From the NCBI GenBank assembly GCA_008360975.2, contig CM039188.1, forward strand, positions 27,493,944 to 27,557,943: 64,000 nt of DNA. Direction: 5' to 3'. The notes beneath the pieces were generated by a model. That model searched no databases and was not told the DNA's origin. It saw only the letters and a program-made list of their open reading frames with translations. Shown in pieces: positions 38,312-51,443 of this stretch. The position numbers and the translations under genes were made by a program. The stretch comes from Lichenostomus cassidix (taxonomy: Eukaryota > Chordata > Aves > Passeriformes > Meliphagidae). Every line of letters starts with the position of its first letter. Positions within the stretch are counted from its first letter, which is position 1.

Positions 38312-41300
38312 CTGAAAGAAAGGAAAAGGGCAGAAGGGTGAGCAAACAGGCTGACCTTGAGAACACAAAGCATCCCGGGAACAGCATTTCACAGGGGACT
38401 TTTCAGGGCTCTCATTTGTTAGGTGTGGATGGACAGCTTTACCCACCCACAACAATATTTTGTGCAGCTGTGTCAGCGGGCAGACAGAGCAGCTTTGGAA
38501 AAACACATTCCTTCAGATATAAATTCATGGAAGTGCAGATAAAGGATATGTTTCAGCTGACTGCTGGCACACTTTATTTCAGGTGTCTTCTTTTTAGCAG
38601 TCACCATTACAAGTGATACAATGGAAATTGCACTGATATTATAACTGAGGATGTATTTTACTTGAAACAAAGCTCAGAACAATAACATAAGTCAACCTCT
38701 GTATTCAACAAGGCTGCATCTCTTGACGTCAGGGCTCAGCTAAGGGCAATGGATGCATTTTGGTTTTCATCTCCAAGGGGTCTCCCTGCTCCTCCCCTCA
38801 TTGCATGCACACACAGAACATGTTTTCTTGACTAAGATTGCAGGAGTAATTTATAATATTTGCAATAGCCCAAATATGCACAATTCTTTCACGACCACCT
38901 GAATTGATTAAGTGCAGGTATTTATGAGTCATCCATAGTTTTAATGGCTAGAAGGTCTTAGACAAAAGTATAGAAGGAAGCATAAGTATATGTGTTTAGC
39001 ATTAACATACCTAACAGACCAAATTGCATGAAAATTGCCATTTTGCACGGGCTGAAGCAAAATGTGCCCTCTGACATCTTGGCTTAAATTTAACTGCAGT
39101 CAAGAAAAGTTGTATATTTGACAAGTAGGGTCAAATACTCCGGCACAGAGTTTGTACCCTGTGTTCCAAAACATAAAACAAATGTAGCTGGGAGAGATGA
39201 AGAATTGCTTTTGTTTTTCTCTCAGTGACCTCAGGCCAAAACTGCTCAGGGCACGTGAGGATATTCCAGCTGCTGGACCTGCAGCAGCAACCATTCTGGG
39301 GTCAGCAAACCGAAATCCATCCTGACTTTGGAAAAGCAAACATCTTTGGGCAAAAGTCTTCCCACAGCCGCCTTGTCCAACACCATCAGAAACAACAACA
39401 CTGACCAGATACTAAATGAGAACAGATTTTGCCCTTGCAGTGAGTTAGCAATGTGGCCACATGGCAGAAGGAAAGCCAACAGAGTGTCTCTGAACACCAC
39501 CAGCTTTGCCAGAGGGAAGAAGGGAGGTCTGTCACTCAGGTCAGCAGCCAGGACTGTGATTCACTGAGAGAAGCAATTTCCATTTTAACATACTCCGTTT
39601 CAGACTAAAACCACACTCCTAAATAGAAATTGTTACTTAACCCATCAGAAATTCTGATAAAGGAAGTCTCTCAGTCCCATGTCACAACCACCAGCAGATC
39701 CAGTGGGAAGAAGGAAATAGTAATGTTGATTCAAAGTTAGCATGTCCAGTTAACGAAGCCAAAAAAAAAAAAAGAAAGTACTTTCTGATTTCACACTAAG
39801 ACAGAAGTGATCATTCAACTTTTTGTTGTGTGCTTTTTTTCCTTCTTCTTTTGCCTAATTATTTTACAGTTGTCAGAAATATCTGATTGATTTATTTATT
39901 TATCCTCTAAGTAATCTTACAACACAGTGCCAGAACTGAAAGCTCACTGATTAATCATGGAGAGAAAATGCTCACTAATTTGTCTGGTGTCATAGTCAGT
40001 TAGGCTGGAGAAAAAAAAGAAAATCAACTGAACATGAATAGCTACCAGCCAAGAAATAAGCAGAGGGAACTGATGAGAAAACAGCCAGTACTTGCTTGTT
40101 AGATAGATATCAAGTTCACATTTTCAACCTTAGCCACTTGGGAACTGGAAGACTGACTGCAGTGGGAGAGTCCCCTAAAATGGTCTGATTTTCACAAACA
40201 GCTGCCTAACCATCCATCCCACTGAATTCCTCAAACTAAACACAGATCTTACACTCCTGCCTTTGAGAGGCACAAGTTTGAGGACACAGGCCAACCAGCT
40301 CAAGTTACTAAAACACCTCAGCAAGCACATCCTCAAAAAATTTCCCAATATTTCAAGTGTGGAGTAATATTTAACTGGCCATTTATATGGGTGAACACTT
40401 GATCCACATGGAGTTTGATTCTGCCCTGCTTCTCTCCCTCAGCAAAACTGTTAAAAGGAAAGTTTCTAAAACAATAGAGAATTCATTGATCTAGCTTTTC
40501 AACTTACAATACTAAATTGTGCTTGAAATTCTGGAAATTATTCTTGCTGGTAACTCATATTAACTTGGTGTTTCAAAACTAAAAACCAAAAAAATACACA
40601 TTTCAGGTGAAGCAGAAAAGGAAAAGATTATTACATTTTGTTTCCTGTGTCTTCATTTAACGAGGCTAAATATTTAAGAGTGACTTGAACTTTAATTAGA
40701 GAGAATCAGCTTAAAATTAAATGTTGTAGGAACCTCTTTAAGTCAAGCAAATTAAATGATTCACTTCAAACGCTCCCATTTCATACTAAAGATTCTTCAA
40801 GCAGAATTGCCAAAAATGGAATTGTTATGGAGAAAGGTCTCTGGGATTATTTTAGGAAAAAAAAATCCTCAAACACAGTTTCTTAAAAGCTGGTCACTTA
40901 TTACAGGATTTCTTTCTTATTTGCACTGGAAGGTTTTGCCAGGATACAGAGCAAATATACCTCTAGGATGTGGCTGTGACCAGAGATTTTCCTCCCTCTC
41001 CACTAAAGCATCCCTGTTTCAATCACTCCCCAAGAAGCCTTTCAGGCAGAGGAGGTGATCACACACAAGGTCACGCTGCCTGCCCTGGTTTCAGCTGGGA
41101 GGGAAATTTCCCCCTGGGTTTTGGTTAATGTGCTTTCACCCCTCCAGTTTCGTGGGCAGGCTTGGTTCATTGAAAAATCTGCACTTAAAATTATTTCCTT
41201 CCCTTTGCACAAGGCTTGAGCACTAATGACATATTGGCCATTTTTCCCTCTCCACAGCTGGGAAATAGTTTAGTATCTTCAGGACTCGGATGCTTTGCTC

Positions 41301-44300
41301 CAGTTAAAGCCCTTGGCTCAGGGTGAGGCTGCTCCCATCAGCTGCAATGGTCTGTGTTACACACAGGATAAACACTTACACAGCCAGCCCTGCAGGAATG
41401 GGGTCTACACGGATTTGCCTTCATTCCTAAAGGACTAGCTCACTCATAACCTTGGTAGACAAATTTCCAAGCTCAAGCAGGAAGGAGAACTGAGAGGGGC
41501 TAAAGGCACTCTCTGGCATCCCTCGTGTCACCTATCTGTTTCCCACTGGAGGTTGGACAGCTGGGCTGGGACTGAACTCAGCCTGTTTGGGCACTGCTGC
41601 AAAAAGATACATCAAAATTGGCATTTCTGCACAAACATACACACAAATCTGATTGCCCAAGGGAAAAAGAAAGGCTGATAAAAATGAGGTGCCTATCATT
41701 TAGGAGAGGGGGAGTAAAGGGATAGGAAGAGAAACAACCAGTTCCTGGAGTTAAGAATATAAATCCCCTCTTGACTGCTTATGGATTTGTACCCAGCAGG
41801 CTGAAGCAATGCCAGTGGTTTTCTAGGGTGCTATGAAGAAAAGGCTGGGAATTGTCAGCAGGGATGAAAATGGCAAAAGTGGTGATGGCTACAAGAATCA
41901 GACAGACAGGAGTTCACATCAGTTCAAGAATAGCCCCATAATCATGATGGTAAAGAAGCCCTTGTTAAGGCCAAAATTCCTTTCCTCTAGAAGGGACCAT
42001 AAGGCATGAGATAGGTCTTTTCACAGAGCAGTACTAATGGACTGCTGCATATAGGACCTCATGCAAATTTTATTCAGTCTCATTTTAAATATCCCTGATA
42101 CTGGTGTTTTTCTCATTCCCCCAGGAGGCTGTATTACTCTGCCATCAGATTGCAAAGCCAAGGTAATAGCATTTAATAATTGCTCTGAGGCTAAGACAGT
42201 CCTCTCTCTGACTTCAGGAACATTAACCCAAACTTAGCTGAATCAATTCCCTTAAAGGCTCTGCTCTTTTGTCTTTTCTACAGGAGATTATTAAAAAAGT
42301 CTTATTTTTTTATGGCAGGTCAGGTGACTCAGAATCTACACTGACATTCTCAGTGGGAGTAGATGTGCAGGAGGAAGAAAAGAGGGAATGTTATATTACT
42401 GCATCTGTCCCTTTGGCCCCTAAGGCTTACTATTTTATGTGGGATATTTTATGAATATCTATTGTGCTAAAAGCTCATATGACTGCCATCTCTCTGCTTG
42501 ACTTCTAAATTAACTAAGCCCTTTTCTTTGAAGATTAAAACTGATTCCTTAAATAGAATGATAAAGTGTTTGTCAAAGACATGACAAGCTGACTGCTATA
42601 CCGTAACACTTCAAATCAAGAACGATTAGAAATAATAATTCTAACTTTGAGAACATTGGCTGCAATTATTAACATATTGTAAATATGCAAAGAAAAGTGG
42701 AATAGATTTTATATGCTTTTAACTTTTCATTTAACTCCAAAAATAAGACAGTAGAGGGGCTGATGAGGTTCATGACCTTCTTAATGGCAGTGTGGGTGGG
42801 AAGCATGAATTCCACCCTAAAAACTTCACTCTCAACTCCAGCAAAGATCTTAAGAGCAAATACGACAAAGAAACGAACTTTTATTGCCCTTTTTTCATCC
42901 CCAGAACAAAGTCAAAATAGAACTTACATGATGTTAAAGCAGAAATCGAAATAACTTTGGACTTAGGGACAAAATGAGCTTTGTAAGAGTTAAGGCAAAC
43001 TTGCAGAGGTGCTTTACGGAGACAGTGACCACAGAAAACAGAAAGGGAGAGTGACAGGTGGAAAGTGGATGTTGTTAAAAACAAACCTGTTCTGGCACTA
43101 CCACAAAACTAATTATTCACATCTATTTTCAGCACTGTTGTACATTCTGCTTTGTCCCTGTGGTCAAAAAGACAAGGCTATGAAGATAGATGCTGTCAGG
43201 TATAAATGCAGAAGCAAAACTGAAGGACTTCAAAGCACTCATGCTAAAAATAACACAATTTCTGTTTCCAGAGTCCAGAAAGAATTAGGTCTGATAGGAA
43301 GGATATTTAACAAGCATCTAAGTGCAGAACAACAGACTGGCAGAAAACCAGTTTATGAAACAGATTAAATGATGAGTGTGTCTGTGATAGCTGGAACACA
43401 GACTAATGAGCTCTGAAAAGGAAAGCTGGAGTGCTCCTTTTCTGCAGCCCACCCCACTTGATAAATAGACCTTCATTCCACTTTATTGGTCACAGACAGT
43501 GAAACCCTTTACTTTATTCAGCTCAAAATGATTTTGTAGACAGTCCTCAGCTGGCAGACCAGACCTGGCCAATGCCATGACTTTATCTGGCCCATCAGAT
43601 TTAAATCTATAGAACATAAGAGGTTGCTTTGGTTGAAATAGGCTTTCTCCACCTTACTTTTAATTAACTTCTGGCTCTGACTTTACACCTCTGAAAAGTG
43701 CAGGTTGCTCACCCTTTCCAGTTTTCTGTGAACTCTGAATCCAAATTTCTCCAGTCCAAAGGTCACATTTTCAAGTGAAATGGTGTCTGGTTCTGTGTCT
43801 CATTTGTGAATAGTTATCAGAACTTGCAAAGCAGACCTAAAAATAAGCAGTCCTAGAAATGCTCTGAATCAGTTCCTGGCTCCATAATCTCTGCCCTTCC
43901 ATGTCTACACTCCAAACAATGATAACCACAAAAAACTTTTCCAGAAACTACTGTCAAACAGCCTTCTAATCAGACACAGACAGACTAAATCCAAGCCTAA
44001 CCAGCCTTAATTGAAATTGCTCACTGGCACTGGTCAGAGCTGCTCACCCTCTCCAAAACCCAGACCCAAACCTGCTGATCTGCATCCCTTTGACATTAAG
44101 CCTTACTGCCTGCTTGAGGAAGATTTGGAAATCACTCTGGTAAGTGCCACAAATCTACCTGTGCAATGCTTCCATGAACATCAGAGGAAAGGTTTCTGTG
44201 AAGAAAGGGGAATTGTATTTATTTCTGTAGGCTTAATTTAGTCCCCCTCAAAACCAGTCTAACACATTTTAGTAGTGTCTCAATCCAAATGACCTTTCCC

Positions 44301-44465
44301 ATATGAATAAAATTTATTCTAGAAAAGGGTACTGAATGGTGGAAAAATTATCAGTGCAAGACTTCCAAGCAAATATCAAACTCTATCTAGGTTTCACCAT
44401 AGCAGCTGCAGATCTGCTGTCCCATCTCGCTGATTCTTATCCCTCTTTTAAAGAACTAATCAAGG

Positions 44466-44590
44466 ATGATTGCAAGTTCTGATCAACTAGAAGTTAGGTT
44501 AGCAGATGATGATACAAAACTGTGTGAAGCCTCTGACAACTGGAGCAATGTACATTGCACTCCCCTCCTTTATATGAGATCCCATGGATC
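44466..44590 (+). mobile_element. Possible LINE reverse-transcriptase remnant
   Basis: The translated stretch VRLADDDTKLCEA resembles the F-A-D-D-T-K-L motif at the catalytic centre of CR1/L3-type reverse transcriptases, with an extra D. The surrounding frame has no further clear match. It could be chance. Confidence 0.3.
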
Positions 44591-46104
44591 ACGTGAATCA
44601 GGCAAACCCTCTTTTCAGGTGAGCACCAAAGCAATTACACAGCAAACCTGCTGGATAGGATTCCTTCCCTTGCTGTTTGAGAGCTATCAAAACCAAATTG
44701 ACTCTATAAAACCCAGACTAGACTAACAATTTCCTCCCAGATCTATAGCAATACATGGAGATTAGCGCAGAAAGGATTTTGAGAGTTTCTCCCTGCTTGA
44801 TTACAAGGTAGATTACTACAGTACCACTGAAAAAATAGTGGGTCAAATTCTTCTCCACTGGGGGCTCTGTCCAGCTTTGCTGACGTCAGTGTTGCAATTA
44901 CCAGATTTAGCAGATGATTGCTGGAAAAGAGGATAATAGTGACCTGCAGTTAAATGAAACCTTTGGAAGGAGGGTGAACCCTTGGTGCCTAATTCATGGA
45001 CTCAAATCCAATTCTCTTTGATAGAGCTGCACTACTGACTGAGGAAAACTTGTCCTGCTGAGCTTTGTTTTAAATTTTAATAGTTTCTGATATTTAAGAG
45101 GTAGAATTGGCACAGAACCAGCTACAGCATCTGTTCCTCTGAGGCACCTGTTCCCCAATTTTGATTTCCAAGTAGCAAGATCTATGGTAAGGGCAGCTTG
45201 GAGACATAAAGGGAGGAAATGAGCTGTATTTACAATGCAAAACGCAAAGAATTGCTCAATTTAGGACAGGGGGTATAAGACAAAGAATTATTTTATGGTT
45301 GAATGACCAGGCTTGTAGATGAGTGTTGTTTCATTAGGAAACAAACACCAAGCAATCAAATATGTAGAAGGCTGTGCAGAGCTCTGAGCAGCACCACAAA
45401 GAACCTGGCAGCACCTATCTGAAAGATCTTATTCTTTATTATGCCAGCCATATCCAGGATCCATTTTTATAACCTTGTCTCACATCTTTAACATCTGCAT
45501 GCAGTAATATTTCCTACACATATATAATCTCTATTTGATTTTACGTCCATTTTTTACTTTATAACTAACATCGACTTCATACAATTTCACTGCAAATTAA
45601 ATGCTTCATTAGCTGTACTCAGACTCATGACAGAAGCATGGTCAGACTGAAATTGGTATTGCAATCCTCAGGGCTTCCTCTTTCTGTTCACAAACTTCCT
45701 AATGTTAAACCTTTCCAGCAGCTGAAAAATGAAATGAAATCTGCCAGGCATCTCCATGGCACTCAGAAATCCCATTAGCCACTCAGAGGTCCCTGTTTCT
45801 GAAGTAAACCTTCCCCAAAGCATGCCCCAGTGAAACAAGCTAAGCTGTCATAGCAGCCAGTGTAAAACAAGTATGATGCCTCTATGGCAGCCTTAAGATC
45901 CAACAGTAGGACATCCCACAGATTATTAGATCTCATGACACAATTAATGCCTTTTTTTTTGGAAGCCAGACAGCATCAGGCTGTGCCAAGTCTGGTTATA
46001 AGACCTCAAAAAAGGCCAACATATTCTGGGCAGCACTCCTGACGTGACAATGTCACCATGGTACTGTTGTACAGGGAATTGAAGGGGCATTTTGTGACTT
46101 AATG

Positions 46105-46280
46105 TGTGTGTCTAACATGAGAAGTTCTGGATGCCCCTTCCCTGGAATTGTTTTAAGGCCAGGTAGGATGGAGCTCTGAGAAAGCTGATCTAGAGAAAGG
46201 TGTCCCTGTCTATGACAGGGAGGTTGGAATGGGATGATTGTAAGGTCCCTTTGAACCCAGGCTATTCCATGATTCCCTGA
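46105..46280 (+). mobile_element. CR1 LINE 3' end
   Basis: The order of phrases is that of avian CR1 tails: TCTGGATGCCCCTTCCCTGG, AAGGCCAGGTAGGATGG, GGTTGGAATGGGATGATTG, AAGGTCCCTTTGAACCCAGG, and a terminal CCATGATTCCCTGA. The copy is 5'-truncated, as most CR1 copies are, and diverged. It lies antisense to ADCY5. Confidence 0.85.
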
Positions 46281-46419
46281 TTAATAAAAGCTCAGGATGA
46301 GTGCTGGGTTCAGCGTGGGCACTCCCTCTCATCAATGAAATGGCAAGTGCTCAGGGGGAAAGAGAGCTGGAAAGCACCAGCCAGGGAACAAACTTCGTGA
46401 GGGAATCAGAGCTGTGCAA

Positions 46420-46700
46420 AGACATGATAATAGTCTTCAAATACAGAGAAGTTAATTGTAAAGGAGAGGAAATTAAACTGTCTTCTATCTACTGTACATA
46501 GCTCATGCAGCACCATGGTTTCCAACTGAAGTGAGGAAATGTGAAGCAAAATATCAAGAAAAATCATAAAACTGTTGAAGAGAATGCCCAGCAAGACTGT
46601 GGGATTTCCATCCTTTGAGATTTTTAAACAAGGGCTAGACAAGTATCTGTCAGCAATGTTGTGGGTATAGCTGGCTCTTGTAGGAAGCAGGAGACTGATG
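46420..46700 (+). mobile_element. Old CR1/L3-like LINE fragment
   Basis: ATGATAATAGTCTTCAAATA, GTGGGATTTCCATCCTTTGA, and GATTTTTAAACAAGGGCTAG followed by ACAAGTATCTGTCAG follow the layout of ancient amniote CR1/L3 3' regions. It is more diverged than the CR1 piece just upstream, so probably an older insertion. Confidence 0.6.
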
Positions 46701-49700
46701 GCACAAAGCTCTGCGCAGCCTAGATTGGAAACTTTCTAAAATATTTACATCTATCTCATATTATTCTTACTTCATTTATTCGCTATACACTCTCCTAATA
46801 CAGCCTTTTTAATATGATTGGTTTGATATTTGCAAAGGAATTTGTGATGCCACTCCAGTATGAAAAGCCCTGAATAAAATAATTAAAATCTGTTCAGGAA
46901 TATCTGGGATTTCACAAGCTTCTATACAGCCTGTTCCTTGCATCTAAGTTTCTCCTTAACTAAGATCTTCCTTTCAGCAAATTAGGATGATTATTTTTAA
47001 ACCTGCCCTTTACAGTAATGGAGAATGATTTATCATTATTTTTTGTCTGTATAAACCTTCCTCTATTTGCAGACTTTTTTTTGTAATCAGTCTTTTCCCT
47101 TCTAGGTTAGAGCAAACACAATACTTCAACACTTCTTCACAGGTTTCACTGTTGAAACTCTGCTAATTTGTAATTTTCTCCATTGGATTACCTCTAACTC
47201 ATCCACATTCTCCTAAATTATTGTAATCCCAAACTGGATGTGTTTTCTGGATACAAATTTAATAATGCTGAGCAGGGTAAAAAATGCAAGAGAACAATTT
47301 CTCATCGAGAACAGCCCTGTAATTTTGGAAAGTATCAACATTTGCTTTTTTATTGCTGTTTACAACAAACCTCTTTCAGTTTACAGTCAGCTACAATCCC
47401 CAAATCGGTTTTTCTTTAATAGCAATTTTGTTTTGCTGATGAAAACTGAGACAGGAGTATTATTTCCAGAAGTCTAAAATTCATCAATATTTATAAAAGC
47501 CCTCTGAAATATACACTGGGAAAAGCAAAGTATTTCTCAGTGGTGTATAAATATTGTTATAGCTATAAATATACCTGTACTCTCAAATGCTTTCAAGTGC
47601 ACTTATTTTTGACCCTTCTGCAATTAAAAGCTGGACTAGAGAGAGACAGTGGGGAAGACAAGGCTGGTGTATGGAGACCTGGGGGAATAAGCAGCACAAA
47701 AGTCTCCATTTCCAGAGAGATGCAGTCGCCAGTCCTGGACTGATTGCTTTTGTTTAGGAAACAAGAAGACAAGCTGTAAAAAGCAATAAAAATAGAAAGC
47801 AGCTCTGCTGTTCTTCTGCCATGCTCTGGCTCTGTCCATGCTCTGTCCACAGGCACTGAGTTGATGCTGTCCAGGTTCCCCTGCCTGCCCAGGGGGAGTG
47901 AGGCAGCATCAGCATGGGCTGCCAGGAGCAGAGCTGCCAGCTCACAGCAGGGCTCTTTGCCCTCCCAGGGTATGTGTATCTGACCTTCCTCTCTGCACAT
48001 TTACCACTCCTCTCAGGGCAGTGGCTCCACCAGCTGATGGGGGTCAGGAGCAGCAATGGGCAGCACTGGTGTCTCTGGGCTGCTGCCTCCCTGGGGGCTC
48101 TGCATGGCAAGAAAGGCCACTGCTAAGCAGTGGGAAGGGAAAAGAAGGGTTTGTGATGGTCTGGAGAGGAGACCAGTGCATGAGGAAAGTGCGGGGCTGC
48201 AGGGCTGGATGGGATGAGCTGACACAGTTGTAACCCCACCTGAGTCAGGCCCCAGTTAGCCAGGGCAGCAGCAGGAAAGAGACTCCTGTTTTCCAGGACA
48301 TTTTAGATCACCACTGCATGGACACATGTAGGATAATCTGTGTTATTTAAGTGCAAGTGCCTGAAAAATCTCCTGTGTGCACAAGGGAAAAACTTAACCT
48401 AGAAACTTTGTGGAAAATCTGCTGGACCCAGTGCAGGTTAAGCTCCAAGCCACGATGAGAAGAAAAGCAGGGACCAAAGGCCTCCCCATGCCATTGTCCA
48501 GGCTTCCATCCCACACAAACCCCACCAGCTGCACTGGTGATGTGCCCAGACATGGCAGCACATTGAAATGCTGTGACAAAAAAGGAGGATGATGAGAAAA
48601 AAAGGAATATACAGCTACATTTGATACCAATCCATCTCCTCTAGGACTACTGCTAATATATCCTAAGAATAGAGGCAGCTACCAGAGCCAGCATTCACTG
48701 GAAAGAAAAATGGCCAAAATAATTCTGTTTTCTATTAAATATAACAGTGCCTTCCCAAAAATGCAATTCAGGGAACTTTAATACTCTCTTTCAGGGAATT
48801 GTAAGTAGAGCCACAAAAAAGCTGTCTCTCTTTTTTCTTTTTTTTCCCTGAAAATATGGTTTTCTTTAAAATGCAAAATGTTTTACATTTGTGACAAAAC
48901 CCAGTGCCCTTCATAACCATCTGTATTATTTCCTACACACAAATGTATTCATATCTACACATCCATATAATGTAACTGCACATCACTGCAATATTACCTG
49001 GTTTCTGCCTGAGGACTATCTCACAATTACCCTCATAAATACCTGTTTTGAAATTATAGAGGTAAGGAGTTCCAGGTCTTGAAGAGAAAGGCAATGTTGC
49101 ACTGCATATTACTTTGTCTAATCCAACCTTACATGTTTATAGCTTCCAAGAAAAAAGACTACATATAATAACATGCAAAAGGTGTGGGGAAAAGGTAGGT
49201 GATGTGGAACAAAGAGCACATTTTCAGGAGGTTTGAAAGCTTACCAAGATCAATGACGTGTCATCCCAGAGGAGCACTGATAAAAGCCTCTGTAGTTCTG
49301 CTCCCCTTCTGTCTCTCTGTATTTTGTATTTCTAAGCAGGCAGTTTGCAGCCAGTGTGCACTCTGCATGTACTAAGCACGCACAGCACCCATGTAACACA
49401 GTGTTAGAGATTACAAAGTACTGTGCAGAGCTGGGTGGTACAAAGAAATATATATTTAAATTAGAAGTTAACACAGAGAGAGTTGAGACAGGAGATGGAG
49501 AAATTTTTCCTGTGATCTGATCAATAAAATGTCCATCTAGCAGATATTAAAATGGGGAGGCCATGGGGAGCAGCATGTTGGCATTTTTACTAATGCATCT
49601 CAAACATAAGAGGTCTGTAAATCTGTAAATAATGGATTTTAAAAAATAGTCCATAAGAACTACAAAAATTCTTGCTGAAAATAATACATCTGAATTAGGT

Positions 49701-51302
49701 TTCTGTTGGTTTTCAAGAAGCAGCTTGATGCATGCAACATCAGTTTCTCAGAAAAGAGCTTAATACAAGAGGCAGTACAGAAGCAGATTGAGTAGAAGAG
49801 ACTTTCTGAGCTGCTGAATTTACAAAAGGGTAAATAGCATTACAGGGAAAGGCTCAAGATAAGCAAAAAAAAAAAAAGTCTTTCGTCCTCCAAGTGAGCG
49901 GCAGTGAAGTCTTTAGGACTCAGCTTGGTATTTCAATAAATAATTATGTTTTTCCAACTGAACAACCAGCTAGACATGGCAAACTGTAATTAACACCAAG
50001 AAGCATAATACCATTTGGCATACATACACCTTGTTTCTGAACAGGAGCCTGCAAGAACCCCTTAAAAGCTATTCAAAGAAACTTGTAATTATAATTATGT
50101 GCTAGTGTGATTAGTCTCTTCTAATAATGTCAGGCCTATTGAGCACACCCTATTGAAAAGCCCACATAAAAAATGCACAGTTCCACTGATCTGTATGCTC
50201 ATGTCAGAAGCCCTCATTTGGAGATCTGAGAAATTAAAGAAACATTACTATGGAGATTAAGAAATTTGGTTTAGCACTGTAAAATAATATTAAGATTGAA
50301 TAATATTAGCACCAACTATTAATAAATGTGCCAGCATTTCCCTTTAAAAGGTACCATATGCAGTTGCTTATAGCTATGCCTAAATTTTTAAACTGTGGGA
50401 TTGAATCTTGTGTTCATAAATTCTGTGAATACTTAAAGTCTTTGGTGACCTGGAGTAGAACTTTGACTAAAGGCAACAGAGTGAGCAACAAATAGAGACT
50501 TCTGACAGTGCATGAAGGGTCAGAACAGCATAAATAAGGTTATAGAGCAATCTGATTATGCATGCAATTATAGAGGTGCTAAATATTTGTATTATAATAA
50601 AAAATAGCCACTATAATATAAACTACCTTATTAATCTTTACTACAGAAAAAACCCATATCATCTACACCTTTATGTAAAATAAGCCATGAAAGTCCTCTC
50701 AGTGCTATTGCACTGGTAATTAGCTCTTGTTCATTTTAATTTAGGAAGACTGAAAGGTACAAGAAAGAAATGAAGATGCCTGCTACCTCAGGCCAATTAA
50801 TCCATGTACTCGAGGATGTATTCTCCCGAGTTAGACACAGCAGTGAGATCCCTGGGGCCCCATGAGAACACATGGGCACACAGCTTGGAGGAGAACAGCA
50901 CCTGACTGTGACAATGCAGGACAGAAACCTTTGCAGGTACTGAGCTAATAGAAATGTATATCAGATGCCTCTTGAATGCTTGGGTTACTGAGCAGTTTTT
51001 GCAGATAATCACACCTTCTCACACAGCCAGGATGAGTGTTCAGAATGTGGGACAAGTCAGACAAAAGAGCCTTCTCTGTGCCATTCAGCCTCCCTTCCCC
51101 TCTCAAACAACCTTGTGCCTCATCTCACAATCACTCACCTCCAGATGTACCGATTATTGTTATTTCTGGAGTCAAAGGAGAATTTTCCACCCCCATTTGG
51201 AAAACACCCTCGGGGCTGTAAAAACCTTCAGACAAAGCAGGAGGGATACATAATGCTGTATGAAGAAGAAAATAAACTAATGTCCACAAAGCAAGGCATT
51301 AC

Positions 51303-51443
51303 CATTCTCTTCATCTCCTTGGAGACCTGGTGACCTCCGAGGTGGTTGTAAAAGGGCCGATCAACACCCCAGTGTGGAGGGTTGTGGCTGATGGAATTGG
51401 CACGCTGCCGGTTCATCTTGGCTATCGTGGCTTTCTCGTCTTT
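51303..51443 (-). CDS. ADCY5: ADCY5 exon 8, C1a/C1b junction
   Basis: This 141-nt exon gives 47 residues in phase 0. It starts [19 protein letters not shown], continues [18 protein letters not shown], and ends [10 protein letters not shown]. It marks the move from the catalytic C1a to C1b. In the AC family this segment differs between isoforms; the [16 protein letters not shown] pattern is that of AC5/AC6. Serines in RANSIS could be phosphorylated, but that is speculation. The acceptor is ATTTCAG. Confidence 0.96.

Larger units (their letters stand above)
38312..51302 (-). other. ADCY5: ADCY5 intron 8
   Basis: The largest intron here (13.0 kb, donor GTAATG). It contains CR1/L3-like remnants at about 46105-46280 and 46420-46700, a possible reverse-transcriptase remnant near 44466, and a GC-richer block at about 47600-48250 with overlapping chance frames. 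An A run lies at about 49866-49877. The AT-rich segment 50050-50660 is otherwise featureless. Confidence 0.87.

Noticed and set aside
47593..48233. Overlapping long frames on both strands in intron 8
   Set aside because: This is again a GC-rich block. No frame has a domain or a consistent codon pattern.
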